In this document: one piece after another, positions 25,976 to 33,813 of the stretch | How the letters are laid out: every line of letters starts with the position of its first letter | Numbering within the stretch: the stretch's first letter is position 1 | NCBI GenBank assembly: GCA_031266665.1 | Contig: JAISAO010000106.1 | Span: forward strand, 24,374-88,373 | Length of the DNA stretch: 64,000 nt | Direction of reading: 5' to 3' | Source of the DNA: Propionibacteriaceae bacterium | Lineage (GTDB): Bacteria; Actinomycetota; Actinomycetes; Propionibacteriales; Propionibacteriaceae | Program-made: the position numbers and the translations under genes | The notes under the pieces: model-generated | Told to the model about the DNA's origin: nothing | Databases searched by the model: none | What the model saw: only the letters and a program-made list of their open reading frames with translations

Positions 25976-26772
25976 CGTCCACCCCCGGGCGTCGTCGGCT
26001 CGGCCCTTAGCCCGGCTAGTTGGTCCGTCGTCGGGCCGTCTTCGTCTCCCAGCTGTCCCAGTATCAGTTGGCGGGTGCAAATCCGTTGGACTCTGGGATC
26101 GTGGGTGGCTATCAGGACGGTCGCTCCCTGGTCGGCCAGGGCCAGCAAGACATCGGCCAGGCGGGCGGCGTTTGCGTCGTCCAGGGCCGAGGTCGGCTCG
26201 TCGGCCAGCATCAGGCGCCCGCCCTTGAGGCTGGCCCGGGCCAGGGACAGGCGTTGCTGCTCGCCGCCGCTGAGGCTTTGCGTCGGCTGTCCCAGATCGA
26301 TCTCCAGACCCGCCTGCTCCAGGGCGTTCTGGGCGTCCAGGGCGAAACCGGCGGCCGGGCGGCGGCCACGCACGATATCCAGGTTGCGACGGGCCGACCA
26401 CTGGTCTACCAGGCCGTAGTTCTGGAACAAGAAGGTCACGGTATCGGCCAGGTAGCGGCGGCGTGACCGTCCGCGCAGGTCTTGGACCGCTAGCCCGTCG
26501 ACCTCGACCCGGCCGTCGAAGGGCTCCAGGCCGCCCAAGCAATGCAGGAAAGTAGTCTTGCCCGAGCCCGACTCCCCCCGCAAGGCGCAGATCTCGCCGG
26601 CCGCCAGTTGGAAGTCCCAGTTTTGCCACAGCACCCGTCGGCCGAAGCGCTTGCCGAAGCCGCGTGTCACCAACCGGAGGACCTCCCCGGGGCCGTCGCC
26701 CGGCCAGTCGGCCGCCTCACGAACCGGGGCTGTCCCCTCGACCACCAGTGTGGCGGTCTCGTCCGAACCCAT
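25972..26772 (-). CDS. ABC transporter ATPase, bacteriocin-export type
   Basis: A 266-aa ATPase. Walker A GESGSGKTT, Q-loop FLFQNYGLVDQ, signature LSGGEQQRLSLARA, Walker B LMLADEPTSALD and H-loop THD are intact. The Q-loop wording NYGLVD is typical of ATPases paired with lactococcin 972 loci and MacB/LolD relatives. ATG 26772 with AAAGGAG eight bases upstream is preferred over an in-frame TTG five codons earlier. It follows the membrane protein gene by 47 bases and should energise it. Confidence 0.85.
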   Translation of the reverse strand: MGSDETATLVVEGTAPVREAADWPGDGPGEVLRLVTRGFGKRFGRRVLWQNWDFQLAAGEICALRGESGSGKTTFLHCLGGLEPFDGRVEVDGLAVQDLRGRSRRRYLADTVTFLFQNYGLVDQWSARRNLDIVRGRRPAAGFALDAQNALEQAGLEIDLGQPTQSLSGGEQQRLSLARASLKGGRLMLADEPTSALDDANAARLADVLLALADQGATVLIATHDPRVQRICTRQLILGQLGDEDGPTTDQLAGLRAEPTTPGGGR

Positions 26773-26819
26773 GGCGTCTCCTTTCAATTCAGTGTGTCAC
26801 GATCAGATCGCTGTCACGG

Positions 26820-28931
26820 TCAGACCTGGCGCAGTCCGGTGGCGGCCACCCGTCGGCCTTGGCGGGCCAGGCTGGCAGCGAAGCCGAGGCTGAACAGACA
26901 ACCGGCCGCCAGGGCTGCCCAGACGCCGGGGCCTATGACCAGGCCGACGGCCTGCTCGACCAGCCAGCAGACCAGCCACAACCCCGTCACCTGGGCCAAC
27001 GCCACACCGTATTGATGAAGGAAAGAACGGCCGTGGACCCGCTGGACAAACAGGCGTTGGGCCTGGGCCTGGCAATGGCTGCGCGCCAAGGTGTTGGCGA
27101 CCACCGCCAGACCAATGGCCAAAGAGGTGATGGCGGCCAAGGCCAGGCCCAGTTGCTCCCGGTGCTCCACAGCCGCCGCCACCCCCTGATCGGCCACCGA
27201 CTCGATAGCCGCCAAGTGTGGCGTCAAATCCACCTGATCTATCGCGGGGCGCAGGTCCGGGACATCTCGGAAAAGAGCACCACCTTGAGTCAAGGCGGCG
27301 GTCAGGAAAGCGTCTGGCATTAACTCCGTCGCCAGCACGACGATGACGGGATCGGCCAATCGGGGCAAGTCGGGGTTGAGGGTTAGAACCGATTGGCCGG
27401 CCGCCAGCTCCACCACGGTGATGCTGAAGGGGGTCACCGGGTCGATCTCCGAGAAGCTGTCCTGCCTATAGGCCAGCAGTGTGTCCCGCGCGGCCGCCGC
27501 ATAGGCCGCCGCCTCGGCCTGACGGGCCGGCGGGATCAGCAGCCAGGCCTGGTTCGGCCCCAGATCCGGCAGGTCTAACTGGCGTCCCGCCCCGTCCGTC
27601 AAAGGATTGATCGCCAGAAAAGCCGAGTTGACCTCGAGAAAGGTCCCCAGGGGGAACTGGGGATAGTCGGCGTCCGTCACCTGCACCAAAGCGACTCCCT
27701 CCGTGAAGTTGGCCGCCTCGTCTAAAGATATGACTCGTACCACATGGCTGAGCACGAGCACGTCTTGGCCGCTGAAACGTCGGGACAATTGGCCAACGGC
27801 TTGATCGATAGACTCCCAATCGTCCGGGGCCGTGGTGCCCGCGATGGACAGGCTGACCAGATCACGCGCCTTCATCCAGGCGTCGTCCACCTGGCTGTCC
27901 TGCTGGATCTGCCGCGCCGTCGATAGCGCCGATGACAAACAAGGGAAGGCCGCCGCCCAGGCCGCGATCAGACAGGCCACTGCCACGGCCGACATCAGGG
28001 CGTGGGGCCTGGTGCCGCGCAAACGCCGGGCCACGGATAAACGGCCCAGCCCCAATTCCATCAGGGTCAAGCCAAGTTGCGTCGCCAGCAGGCCGCCGCC
28101 GGCTAAAGCACCCCATCGGGCCAGCGCTGTGCCGCCCTGGTTGAAGCCGTTGTAGCCCCACAGGCCGGTTCCTAGCGCCAGTCCTATCACGGCGACCAGG
28201 CCGAGGCCGCCGGCCAACAGGTGCCCGTGGTCGGACAGGGCAGTCCGGGCCCAGGAGCGGCCGTGGGCCTGGCGGACCGCCCCTGCCTGGGCCTGGGCCA
28301 GGCCGAAGGCTGCCCCGGCCATAACCGATAAGGCCAGACCGACCGTCAGGGCAGCGCCCAGCGAGACCTCCACCGTGACCAGGAGCAAGAAGGTCGGCGG
28401 CGGACCTTGGACGACCTCATCGACCGTGAACCCGGCCTGCTGCAGGGCGGCCAGCACCGCCGCCGGCTGAGACACCGTGGCGTCGCCGTAATACAGACCG
28501 GTCAGACCGGTTGTCCCCAAATCTTCGGCCAAGCGCAGCTCCACCGGGCGGTCCCGACTGAAGGAGGGATAGGTAGCGCCGGGGAAGATCCGGGTGAAGA
28601 CTTCGTCCTGGCCGACGAAGGCGTAGAAACAGATCGTGTCCGGCCGGTCCAAATCCACGGCCCTCAGATAGAGGTTCACCCCCAGGCGGTCGGCCAGGCC
28701 GGCCAGCCGGGTCTGTAACTCGGCCTGGCGTAAATTATCCGGCTGGGCGGTCAGGGCGAACTGGGGCGACAACCCTAGGGGTAACAATTGATCTTGTCGT
28801 TGCTGTGTCAGGAAAACCGCCCCGGCGGCCAGCAACAGATAGATCAAGCCGACCACCAACGGCAGCGCCCCGGGGATGCCGGATAGACCTCCCCGGGGCG
28901 CTGACTGCGCAGACACCGTAGGGATAGACAT
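26820..28931 (-). CDS. Bacteriocin-associated integral membrane protein (DUF1430-like)
   Basis: A 703-aa polytopic protein with a FtsX/MacB-like plan. A first hydrophobic segment (residues ~24-42) is followed by a ~130-residue external domain, a cluster of segments (~180-345), a second large external domain (~345-585) and a last group of segments (~590-690). The cytoplasmic motif QRVHGRSFLHQYG between the last helices is the conserved loop of the lactococcin 972-associated membrane proteins. It lies between the peptide gene and the ATPase. Roles in export or immunity are both proposed for the family; this sequence does not decide. Confidence 0.75.
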   Translation of the reverse strand: MSIPTVSAQSAPRGGLSGIPGALPLVVGLIYLLLAAGAVFLTQQRQDQLLPLGLSPQFALTAQPDNLRQAELQTRLAGLADRLGVNLYLRAVDLDRPDTICFYAFVGQDEVFTRIFPGATYPSFSRDRPVELRLAEDLGTTGLTGLYYGDATVSQPAAVLAALQQAGFTVDEVVQGPPPTFLLLVTVEVSLGAALTVGLALSVMAGAAFGLAQAQAGAVRQAHGRSWARTALSDHGHLLAGGLGLVAVIGLALGTGLWGYNGFNQGGTALARWGALAGGGLLATQLGLTLMELGLGRLSVARRLRGTRPHALMSAVAVACLIAAWAAAFPCLSSALSTARQIQQDSQVDDAWMKARDLVSLSIAGTTAPDDWESIDQAVGQLSRRFSGQDVLVLSHVVRVISLDEAANFTEGVALVQVTDADYPQFPLGTFLEVNSAFLAINPLTDGAGRQLDLPDLGPNQAWLLIPPARQAEAAAYAAAARDTLLAYRQDSFSEIDPVTPFSITVVELAAGQSVLTLNPDLPRLADPVIVVLATELMPDAFLTAALTQGGALFRDVPDLRPAIDQVDLTPHLAAIESVADQGVAAAVEHREQLGLALAAITSLAIGLAVVANTLARSHCQAQAQRLFVQRVHGRSFLHQYGVALAQVTGLWLVCWLVEQAVGLVIGPGVWAALAAGCLFSLGFAASLARQGRRVAATGLRQV

Positions 28932-28972
28932 CTAACGAACCGGTGGTTTGGCAGACTGATCAAGAAGCAAGT

Positions 28973-29266
28973 CTAAACGTAGTTGTTCCAGTAGGCTTTT
29001 TTACTAGACAGCCCCGACGAAGAAGACAGAGCGGTCCTGCTGGCCGCAGCTATGGCTTGATTGCATGTGGAAGCACAAGTGGTAACCGAATGTGTGTTGC
29101 CCGGGTGCCAGTAAGAAGCCGACACGCTGGTTAAGGTTGTGCTGGAAAGGAATTCCCCCCCGCCAACCCACTCGGCCGAAGCGGCGGGCGCCACGGCCGT
29201 GATGGCGATCACGGCACCGACGATGATAGCGATCGCCTTGACGGCGATCTTCCGAAAGAATGACAT
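28973..29266 (-). CDS. Lactococcin 972-family bacteriocin precursor
   Basis: A 97-aa secreted peptide. Residues 1-31 form a Sec signal peptide (RKIAVK, a hydrophobic run, then AVAPAASA) with cleavage predicted before EWVGGG. The mature ~66 residues contain SYWHPGNTHSVTTC and end KKAYWNNYV; the W/H/THS block followed by a C-terminal aromatic AYWxxY is the pattern of lactococcin 972 (a non-modified lipid II-binding cell-wall inhibitor). C77 and C81 region (TTCASTCNQ) could form a disulfide. The start has AAGGAT four bases upstream. Neighbouring export genes on the same strand support the call. Confidence 0.7.
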   Translation of the reverse strand: MSFFRKIAVKAIAIIVGAVIAITAVAPAASAEWVGGGEFLSSTTLTSVSASYWHPGNTHSVTTCASTCNQAIAAASRTALSSSSGLSSKKAYWNNYV

Positions 29267-29379
29267 TAATCCTTACTTTCCATAAGAGACGCGCAGAAAC
29301 ACAATGGGTCCAGCAAACGTAGACATGTTCCCGCTATGAAAGCATCTCTCGAAGCAGAAACACTTCCATTGTGGGAAAG

Positions 29380-29407
29380 CTATCACCCCCCCCCGCTGCC
29401 ATGTCAA
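29380..29407 (-). promoter_or_regulatory. Bacteriocin promoter with 9-base poly-G spacer tract
   Basis: On the - strand TTGACA (29402-29407) and TGATAG (29380-29385) are separated by 16 bases that include an uninterrupted run of nine G (C on the + strand, 29386-29394). The predicted leader of about 105 bases contains two direct copies of GTGTTTCTGC (29354-29363 and 29293-29302). Because the run fixes the -35/-10 distance, length changes would alter promoter strength. Confidence 0.5.
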
Positions 29408-29511
29408 CTTGCGAAGGTAACGATTTGATAACGAAGGCTTGATGCCTCTTGAATCGGGCGGCGGCTCTCTTTCAGAGGCGGGCGATCTGCCACTCGGAAT
29501 CCGACCGCTGT

Positions 29512-29634
29512 CCAGGACGGCCCCCGGGGCCGCCAGGGGTCGCCCCGCCCCAGGGCTGGCTCAACTCGCGCACCTTGGACAGCCCTTTGCAGGACCCGTC
29601 GGAGGACCTGGCAGAGGCTCCGGCCGGCGGCTGA
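29512..29634 (+). pseudogene. Stray copy of the dus 3' end (copy A)
   Basis: This intergenic stretch matches the last ~110 bases of the dus gene (24769-24879). Translated in the matching frame it gives PQGWLNSRTLDSPLQ, against PQGWLDSRTLDGPLE in Dus, and it then ends EDLAEAPAGG and a stop. A 17-base part of the dus sequence is missing. No start or upstream Dus domain is present, so this is a fragment, not a gene. Confidence 0.65.
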
Positions 29635-29724
29635 CTGAGACCGGCGGCCAAGGCCGCCGGGATGAGGGCGGGAGAGAACATGGGAGCCGCCAGGCCGCAG
29701 GCCAGGTCACGTATCATTGTGCCC

Positions 29725-30204
29725 ATGGGCAACGAAGGAATCCGAATTGTCTCTGTCGAGGTGGATGTCGGACAATCCGCGATGCTGCTGGCGCGGGGGT
29801 GGAGTTTTGACTGGAACGAGCGGGCGGCCGATCTCGTCGGCGGCGCCAGTCGGCTCAAGGCGGTGCTGATTGATGAGGAGATTCAAGGCTTGGTCGAGTA
29901 CGAAATCCTCCAGCGTGACTTGTACGTCTTCATTCATAAATTGGAGATCGACCCCCACAACCGTGGTGAGCGGAAGAAATACTCAGGGGTGGCTGGACTA
30001 TTGCTAGCGTATGTGGCCAGGGAGTCGTTCAACTCGGGGTGCGACGGTTTTGTGGTGCTGGTCGCCAAAACGGTTCTGCAGCAGTACTACCAGGCTCGAT
30101 ATGGGGCCAAACCTCTGGGTGGCGCTAGACTGTACTTCGACACCGGTGCGAGCGTCCGCTTGATCGAGGAGTACCTCGCGGGAAAGGAGATCCGATATGT
30201 CTAG
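29725..30204 (+). CDS. GNAT-like acetyltransferase, function unknown
   Basis: A 159-aa protein from ATG 29725 (an in-frame ATG at 29662 would add 21 residues that overlap the repeat-rich spacer). The pattern of a central strand LYVFIHKLEIDPHNRG, a helix start (GVAGLLLAYVARES) and a late GFVVLVAKTVLQQYYQARYGAK fits the GNAT fold: beta-4, pyrophosphate-side helix and the C-terminal strand-helix with tyrosines. The usual Q/RxxGxG/A loop is degenerate (GERKKYSGVAG). It overlaps the next small gene by 8 bases, so the two form a unit. The codon mix is less GC-biased than the surrounding genes, suggesting acquisition. Confidence 0.6.
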   Translation: MGNEGIRIVSVEVDVGQSAMLLARGWSFDWNERAADLVGGASRLKAVLIDEEIQGLVEYEILQRDLYVFIHKLEIDPHNRGERKKYSGVAGLLLAYVARESFNSGCDGFVVLVAKTVLQQYYQARYGAKPLGGARLYFDTGASVRLIEEYLAGKEIRYV

Positions 30205-30409
30205 CGAAGTTGTTGAGGATGTCATCTACCCCCCGACTCCCGAGGCGGTAGCGGATCTGAGGGCGCACAATGTCGGTTTGGCGATTCGGCTGGCCGCCAG
30301 ATTGGGCCGCCCGTTGTCCGACTGGGAATACGCCATGTTCGAGAAGGAGCCCCCAGAACGGTCCTATGCTCTGGTCGAGTTGCCCGGCGGCGGGCTCGGC
30401 GTGGCCTGA
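30197..30409 (+). CDS. Small hypothetical protein coupled to the GNAT gene
   Basis: A 70-aa acidic, soluble protein with the helical stretch PEAVADLRAHNVGLAIRLAARLGRPLSDWE and ending ALVELPGGGLGVA. AAAGGAG lies nine bases before the ATG, and the ORF starts inside the end of the GNAT-like gene. No family is recognised. A partner or regulator of the GNAT protein is possible, but nothing in the sequence proves a toxin-antitoxin pair. Confidence 0.6.
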   Translation: MSSEVVEDVIYPPTPEAVADLRAHNVGLAIRLAARLGRPLSDWEYAMFEKEPPERSYALVELPGGGLGVA

Positions 30410-30537
30410 CTGAGGATGGGGCGGGAGAACGACTATCGCTGGGCGCGCCACGTGCTGCCAGAGTCACTGCGCGACTGGTGTCCGCGTCTCGCGGCGGGGT
30501 AGGCCGTCGGCGGGCGAAGCCATTCCGGCCGGGCCGG

Positions 30538-31152
30538 TTATCCCTTCACGGACGAGACCGTCAAACTGACCGCCAACGCGATCATGACGGCGGCCACGAC
30601 GATATCGAGCCAACGCCAAGCTTGGGGTCGGGCGAACAACGGGCCGAGCAGCCGGGCCCCGTAACCCAAGCCGAAGAACCACAGCACCGAACCGACGGTC
30701 GCCCCTGCCACGAAGGCCCAGCGCGACGTCGGCCCATGACTGTTGGCCAACGATCCGAGTAACAGCATGGTGTCGAGGTAGACATGCGGATTGAGAAAGG
30801 TGAAAGCCGCCCCCTGGGCCAGCACCTTGCCCAAAGACAATGAGCCAGAGCGCCCGTCCGAGGCCAGAGCGGTCGGCCGCAACGCCCGGCGCAGAGCCAG
30901 ACCGGCGTAGCCGAGCAGGAAGACGACCCCGGCCCAACGCATGACGTCCAACGCCAACGGGGTCCGCTCGACCACGGCCCCCAAGCTGAGCGTCCCCAAG
31001 CTGATGAGCAGAGCGTCGGAGCCGGAGCAGAGCAGGCACAAGGCCAAGACATGCTGACGACGCAGGCCCTGCCGCAGCACAAAGGCGTTCTGGGCCCCGA
31101 TGGCCACGATGAGGGTCAGACCAGCTCCCAGCCCGGACAGCAGCGGCAGCAT
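30538..31152 (-). CDS. LysE/ArgO-family amino acid exporter
   Basis: A 204-aa membrane protein with six hydrophobic segments. IVAIGAQNAFVLRQGLRRQHV is the conserved first loop of LysE/ArgO exporters, and AFTFLNPHVYLDTMLLLGS carries the second hallmark NPH. The expected role is export of lysine or arginine. ATG 31152 is chosen because homologues begin just before the first helix; an in-frame TTG at 31185 would add eleven acidic residues. No LysG-type regulator is adjacent. Confidence 0.88.
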   Translation of the reverse strand: MLPLLSGLGAGLTLIVAIGAQNAFVLRQGLRRQHVLALCLLCSGSDALLISLGTLSLGAVVERTPLALDVMRWAGVVFLLGYAGLALRRALRPTALASDGRSGSLSLGKVLAQGAAFTFLNPHVYLDTMLLLGSLANSHGPTSRWAFVAGATVGSVLWFFGLGYGARLLGPLFARPQAWRWLDIVVAAVMIALAVSLTVSSVKG

Positions 31153-31268
31153 GATCGAAACCTCTGGATCAGTCGGTTCGGACAAGGACTTGAGCGGTCC
31201 GACAGTTAGGAGCCGCCGGACGGCCAGGCGCGTCCTCGTCGCTGACCGATTCTATCCAGCCCGACCGG

Positions 31269-31329
31269 GCACCTTGGCCCGCTGGAGGACTCGCCGGAGG
31301 ACCTGGTGGAGGCTCCGGCCGGCGGTTGA
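31269..31329 (+). pseudogene. Stray copy of the dus 3' end (copy B)
   Basis: About 60 bases that align with the last part of copy A (29580-29640) at roughly 85-90% identity by eye. The matching frame reads EDSPEDLVEAPAGG and a stop, compared with QDPSEDLAEAPAGG in copy A. Both differ from the present dus end (LEAVGGG), so they may stem from an older or foreign dus tail. It lies in the 430-base gap upstream of the LysE gene and contains no start codon of its own. Confidence 0.55.
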
Positions 31330-31441
31330 CCGAGAGCGGGGGGAGATCCCTGATGCGGAACAAACGCCCGACCGCCGTCGGGTCGACAGCCCAGGGGCAG
31401 TGTTCCCGGCCCCACGGGCGGCCGACCGGTCGCGGGTAGCT

Positions 31442-31484
31442 GACGTGTCAGAATCTTGACATTTTGGCAAGGTTCTGACACGTC
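31442..31484. repeat. 17-bp near-perfect inverted repeat
   Basis: GACGTGTCAGAATCTTG at 31442-31458 pairs with 31468-31484 at 16 of 17 positions across a 9-base loop. It lies about 100 bases before the RHH gene and 290 after the LysE start. No T-run follows. It could be an operator for the RHH protein or a terminator; nothing else in the 31186-31583 gap was recognised besides the dus fragment. Confidence 0.5.
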
Positions 31485-31583
31485 GATGATGGTTCGCTCG
31501 TTGGCCTGGAGCGTCCGGGTTGAATTTTGGCGGCGACCCTTGCCACGACTTTGCCGGGACCATGAGCCGGCCCTGATGAGGCC

Positions 31584-31769
31584 GTGCGGCTGGCGGCCGG
31601 CCGACCACCGGTCGGCGCGGCACGAGGTCCGTCGCCGGTCGTCCGGGCCCGCGTGCCCCAGGCGCTCAAAGATCGCGTCCTGGCCCTGGCGACGCTGGAG
31701 GGTCGCGACGAGTCCGACATCGTGCGCGAGGCCGTCGCCTCCTACGTCGCGTTGCGCCAGGCCTCCTGA
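31584..31769 (+). CDS. Ribbon-helix-helix (CopG-type) small protein
   Basis: A 61-aa protein from GTG 31584. The C-terminal 42 residues have the RHH pattern: strand VVRARVPQAL, helix KDRVLALATLEG and helix DESDIVREAVASYVALR. Such proteins bind DNA as dimers and are often antitoxins. No toxin gene is next to it; the following gene is asnB after 140 bases. The first ~18 residues are Gly/Pro/Arg-rich and may not be translated if a later start is used. Confidence 0.6.
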   Translation: MRLAAGRPPVGAARGPSPVVRARVPQALKDRVLALATLEGRDESDIVREAVASYVALRQAS

Positions 31770-31909
31770 CGTCGGCCACGAAGGTCAGAACGGGGCCGCT
31801 GTCGGACCGCGCCGGCCGCCCGGACGCCGGGCTGCCGGGCCAGCGCCGCCGGACAGGTCGCGATAGGAGCGGCCGGGCGTCCGGGCGGTGCCGGGCTACA
31901 CTCGCCCCC

Positions 31910-33796
31910 GTGTGTGGATTCACCGGCTACCTGGACCCTCGCGGCCTGAGCTACAACCATGACGCCACGGTCAAGGCCATGGCCGACCAGATCCGCCACC
32001 GTGGACCGGACGACGAGAGCTACTTCACCGATCCTCCGGCCGGCTACGCCGTCGGCTTCAGGCGACTGTCGATCATCGACCTGGCCGGCGGGCGCCAGCC
32101 GATGAGCAATGAGGACGACCGGCTGTGGCTGGTCTTCAACGGCGAGATCTACAACTACCGCGCCTTGCGGGCCGAGTTGGTCACGGCGGGGCACGTCTTC
32201 AAGACCGACTCCGACTCCGAGGTCTTGTTGCACGGCTACGAGCAGTGGGGGGAAGACATGTTCTCCCGCTTGCGCGGCATGTTCGCCTTCGTCATCTACG
32301 ACCGGGACAAGCAAGAACTGTTCGGGGCGCGCGACTTCTTCGGCATCAAACCGCTCTACTACGCCTTGATGGACGGCGTCTTCAGCTTCGGCTCCGAGAT
32401 CAAGGCCCTGCTGGAGCACCCGGCCTTCGAGCGTCGCCTGAACGAGCGCGCCTTGGAGAGCTACCTGTCCTTCCAGTACTCGCCGGGGCCCGAGACCTTC
32501 TTCCAGCAGACCTTCAAACTGACCCCCGGCCACTGGTTCCGCTGGCGGGCGGGCCAGGGCCAGCCCCAGACCGGCCGTTATTGGAGCCCCCGTTTCCAGA
32601 TCGATGAGACTCCCGGGCTGGAGGATTGGGTCGAGGCCGTCGAACAGGTGATGGACGACTCGATCGCGGCCCATAAGATCGCCGACGTCGAGGTCGGCGC
32701 CTTCTTGTCCAGCGGCGTCGACTCGTCCTACGTGGTGGCCTCGGCCCAGGTCGACAAGACCTTCTCCGTCGGCTTCGACCACGGGCCGCACTACAACGAG
32801 ACCGATTACGCCAAAGAGTTGTCCGAGTTGATCCCGGTGAAGAATTATTCCCACATCATCACGGCCGATCAGTTTTGGGAGGCCTTGCCCCGGGTGCAAT
32901 GGCACATGGATGAGCCGCTGGCCGACGCCTCGGCCGTGGCCTTGTACTTCGTCGCCCGTCTGGCCGCCCAACAACTCAAGGTGGTCTTGTCGGGCGAGGG
33001 GGCGGACGAGATCTTCGGCGGCTACACCATCTACCGCGAGCCCGGCGAGGTGCCGCTGTACGACAAGCTGCCCCGGGTGTTGCGGCGGGCGGCCGGCCGG
33101 CTGGCCGAGCGGCTGCCGCCGGTCAGGGGGGTCAACTTCGTGGCCCGCCGGGGCCGGCCCCTGCCAGAGCGCTTCATCGGCAACGCCTCCATCTTCTCGG
33201 CCCGCCAGCGCCGCGCCCTGCTGCGCCGCCCGGGCCAGGCACCGCCGCCGGCCGCGGTGGTCCAGCCCTGGTACGACCAGGTGCGCGACCAGGACCCGGT
33301 CACCCAGATGCAGTTCGTCGACCTCAACGCCTGGATGGTGGGGGACATCTTGCTCAAGTCGGACAAGATGTCGATGGCCCACTCCTTGGAGCTGCGCCCC
33401 CCCTTCCTGGACAAGCGGGTGATGGCCCTGGCCGGGCGCGTGCCGACCCGTTACCGCTTGGCCAACGGCACCACCAAGTACGTCCTGCGCCAGGCCGCCG
33501 CCCGTCGGCTGCCGGCCAAGTGGTCGACCAAGAAGAAACTGGGCTTCCCGGTGCCGATCCGGTTGTGGCTGCGCCAGGAGGCCTGGGCCGCCCGGGTGCG
33601 CCAGATGTTCGCCTCCGAGCGCGCGGCCGGCTTCTTCTACCTGGAGCCGCTGGCCGCCCTGTTGGACGACCACCTCAAGGGCAAGGCCGACAACTCGCGC
33701 CAGATCTGGACCGTCTACAGCTTCTTGGTCTGGCATCAGGTCTACTTCCCCGATGCCTCGGCCCCGGCCGCCGGCCGGCCATCCGCCGCCGCCTGA
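31910..33796 (+). CDS. asnB: Asparagine synthase (glutamine-hydrolysing)
   Basis: A 628-aa class B enzyme making asparagine from aspartate, ATP and glutamine. GTG start gives Met-Cys-Gly, so Cys2 becomes the N-terminal nucleophile of the glutaminase domain (RHRGPDDE, FNGEIYNYR, SDSEVLLHGY). The synthetase domain has the PPi loop FLSSGVDSSYV and GEGADEIFGGYTIYR. Length and domain order are those of actinobacterial AsnB. The C-terminus ends in an Ala/Pro tail. It converges with the glycosyltransferase gene 17 bases away. Confidence 0.95.
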   Translation: MCGFTGYLDPRGLSYNHDATVKAMADQIRHRGPDDESYFTDPPAGYAVGFRRLSIIDLAGGRQPMSNEDDRLWLVFNGEIYNYRALRAELVTAGHVFKTDSDSEVLLHGYEQWGEDMFSRLRGMFAFVIYDRDKQELFGARDFFGIKPLYYALMDGVFSFGSEIKALLEHPAFERRLNERALESYLSFQYSPGPETFFQQTFKLTPGHWFRWRAGQGQPQTGRYWSPRFQIDETPGLEDWVEAVEQVMDDSIAAHKIADVEVGAFLSSGVDSSYVVASAQVDKTFSVGFDHGPHYNETDYAKELSELIPVKNYSHIITADQFWEALPRVQWHMDEPLADASAVALYFVARLAAQQLKVVLSGEGADEIFGGYTIYREPGEVPLYDKLPRVLRRAAGRLAERLPPVRGVNFVARRGRPLPERFIGNASIFSARQRRALLRRPGQAPPPAAVVQPWYDQVRDQDPVTQMQFVDLNAWMVGDILLKSDKMSMAHSLELRPPFLDKRVMALAGRVPTRYRLANGTTKYVLRQAAARRLPAKWSTKKKLGFPVPIRLWLRQEAWAARVRQMFASERAAGFFYLEPLAALLDDHLKGKADNSRQIWTVYSFLVWHQVYFPDASAPAAGRPSAAA

Positions 33797-33813
33797 GCCG
33801 CCTGGGCGAGGTC

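Larger units (their letters stand above)
25052..29407 (-). other. Lactococcin 972-type bacteriocin locus
   Basis: Four genes on the - strand, in transcription order: small secreted peptide, large membrane protein of the bacteriocin-associated type, ABC ATPase and lipoprotein. This order of peptide, DUF1430-like membrane protein and ATPase is the classical lactococcin 972 arrangement. A promoter with a 9-base homopolymer spacer lies upstream. The lipoprotein is the extra member and could be an immunity factor. Confidence 0.7.

Noticed and set aside
30416..30502. A 28-codon frame after the small gene at 30197-30409
   Set aside because: Too short, no family and no conserved context; left unannotated.
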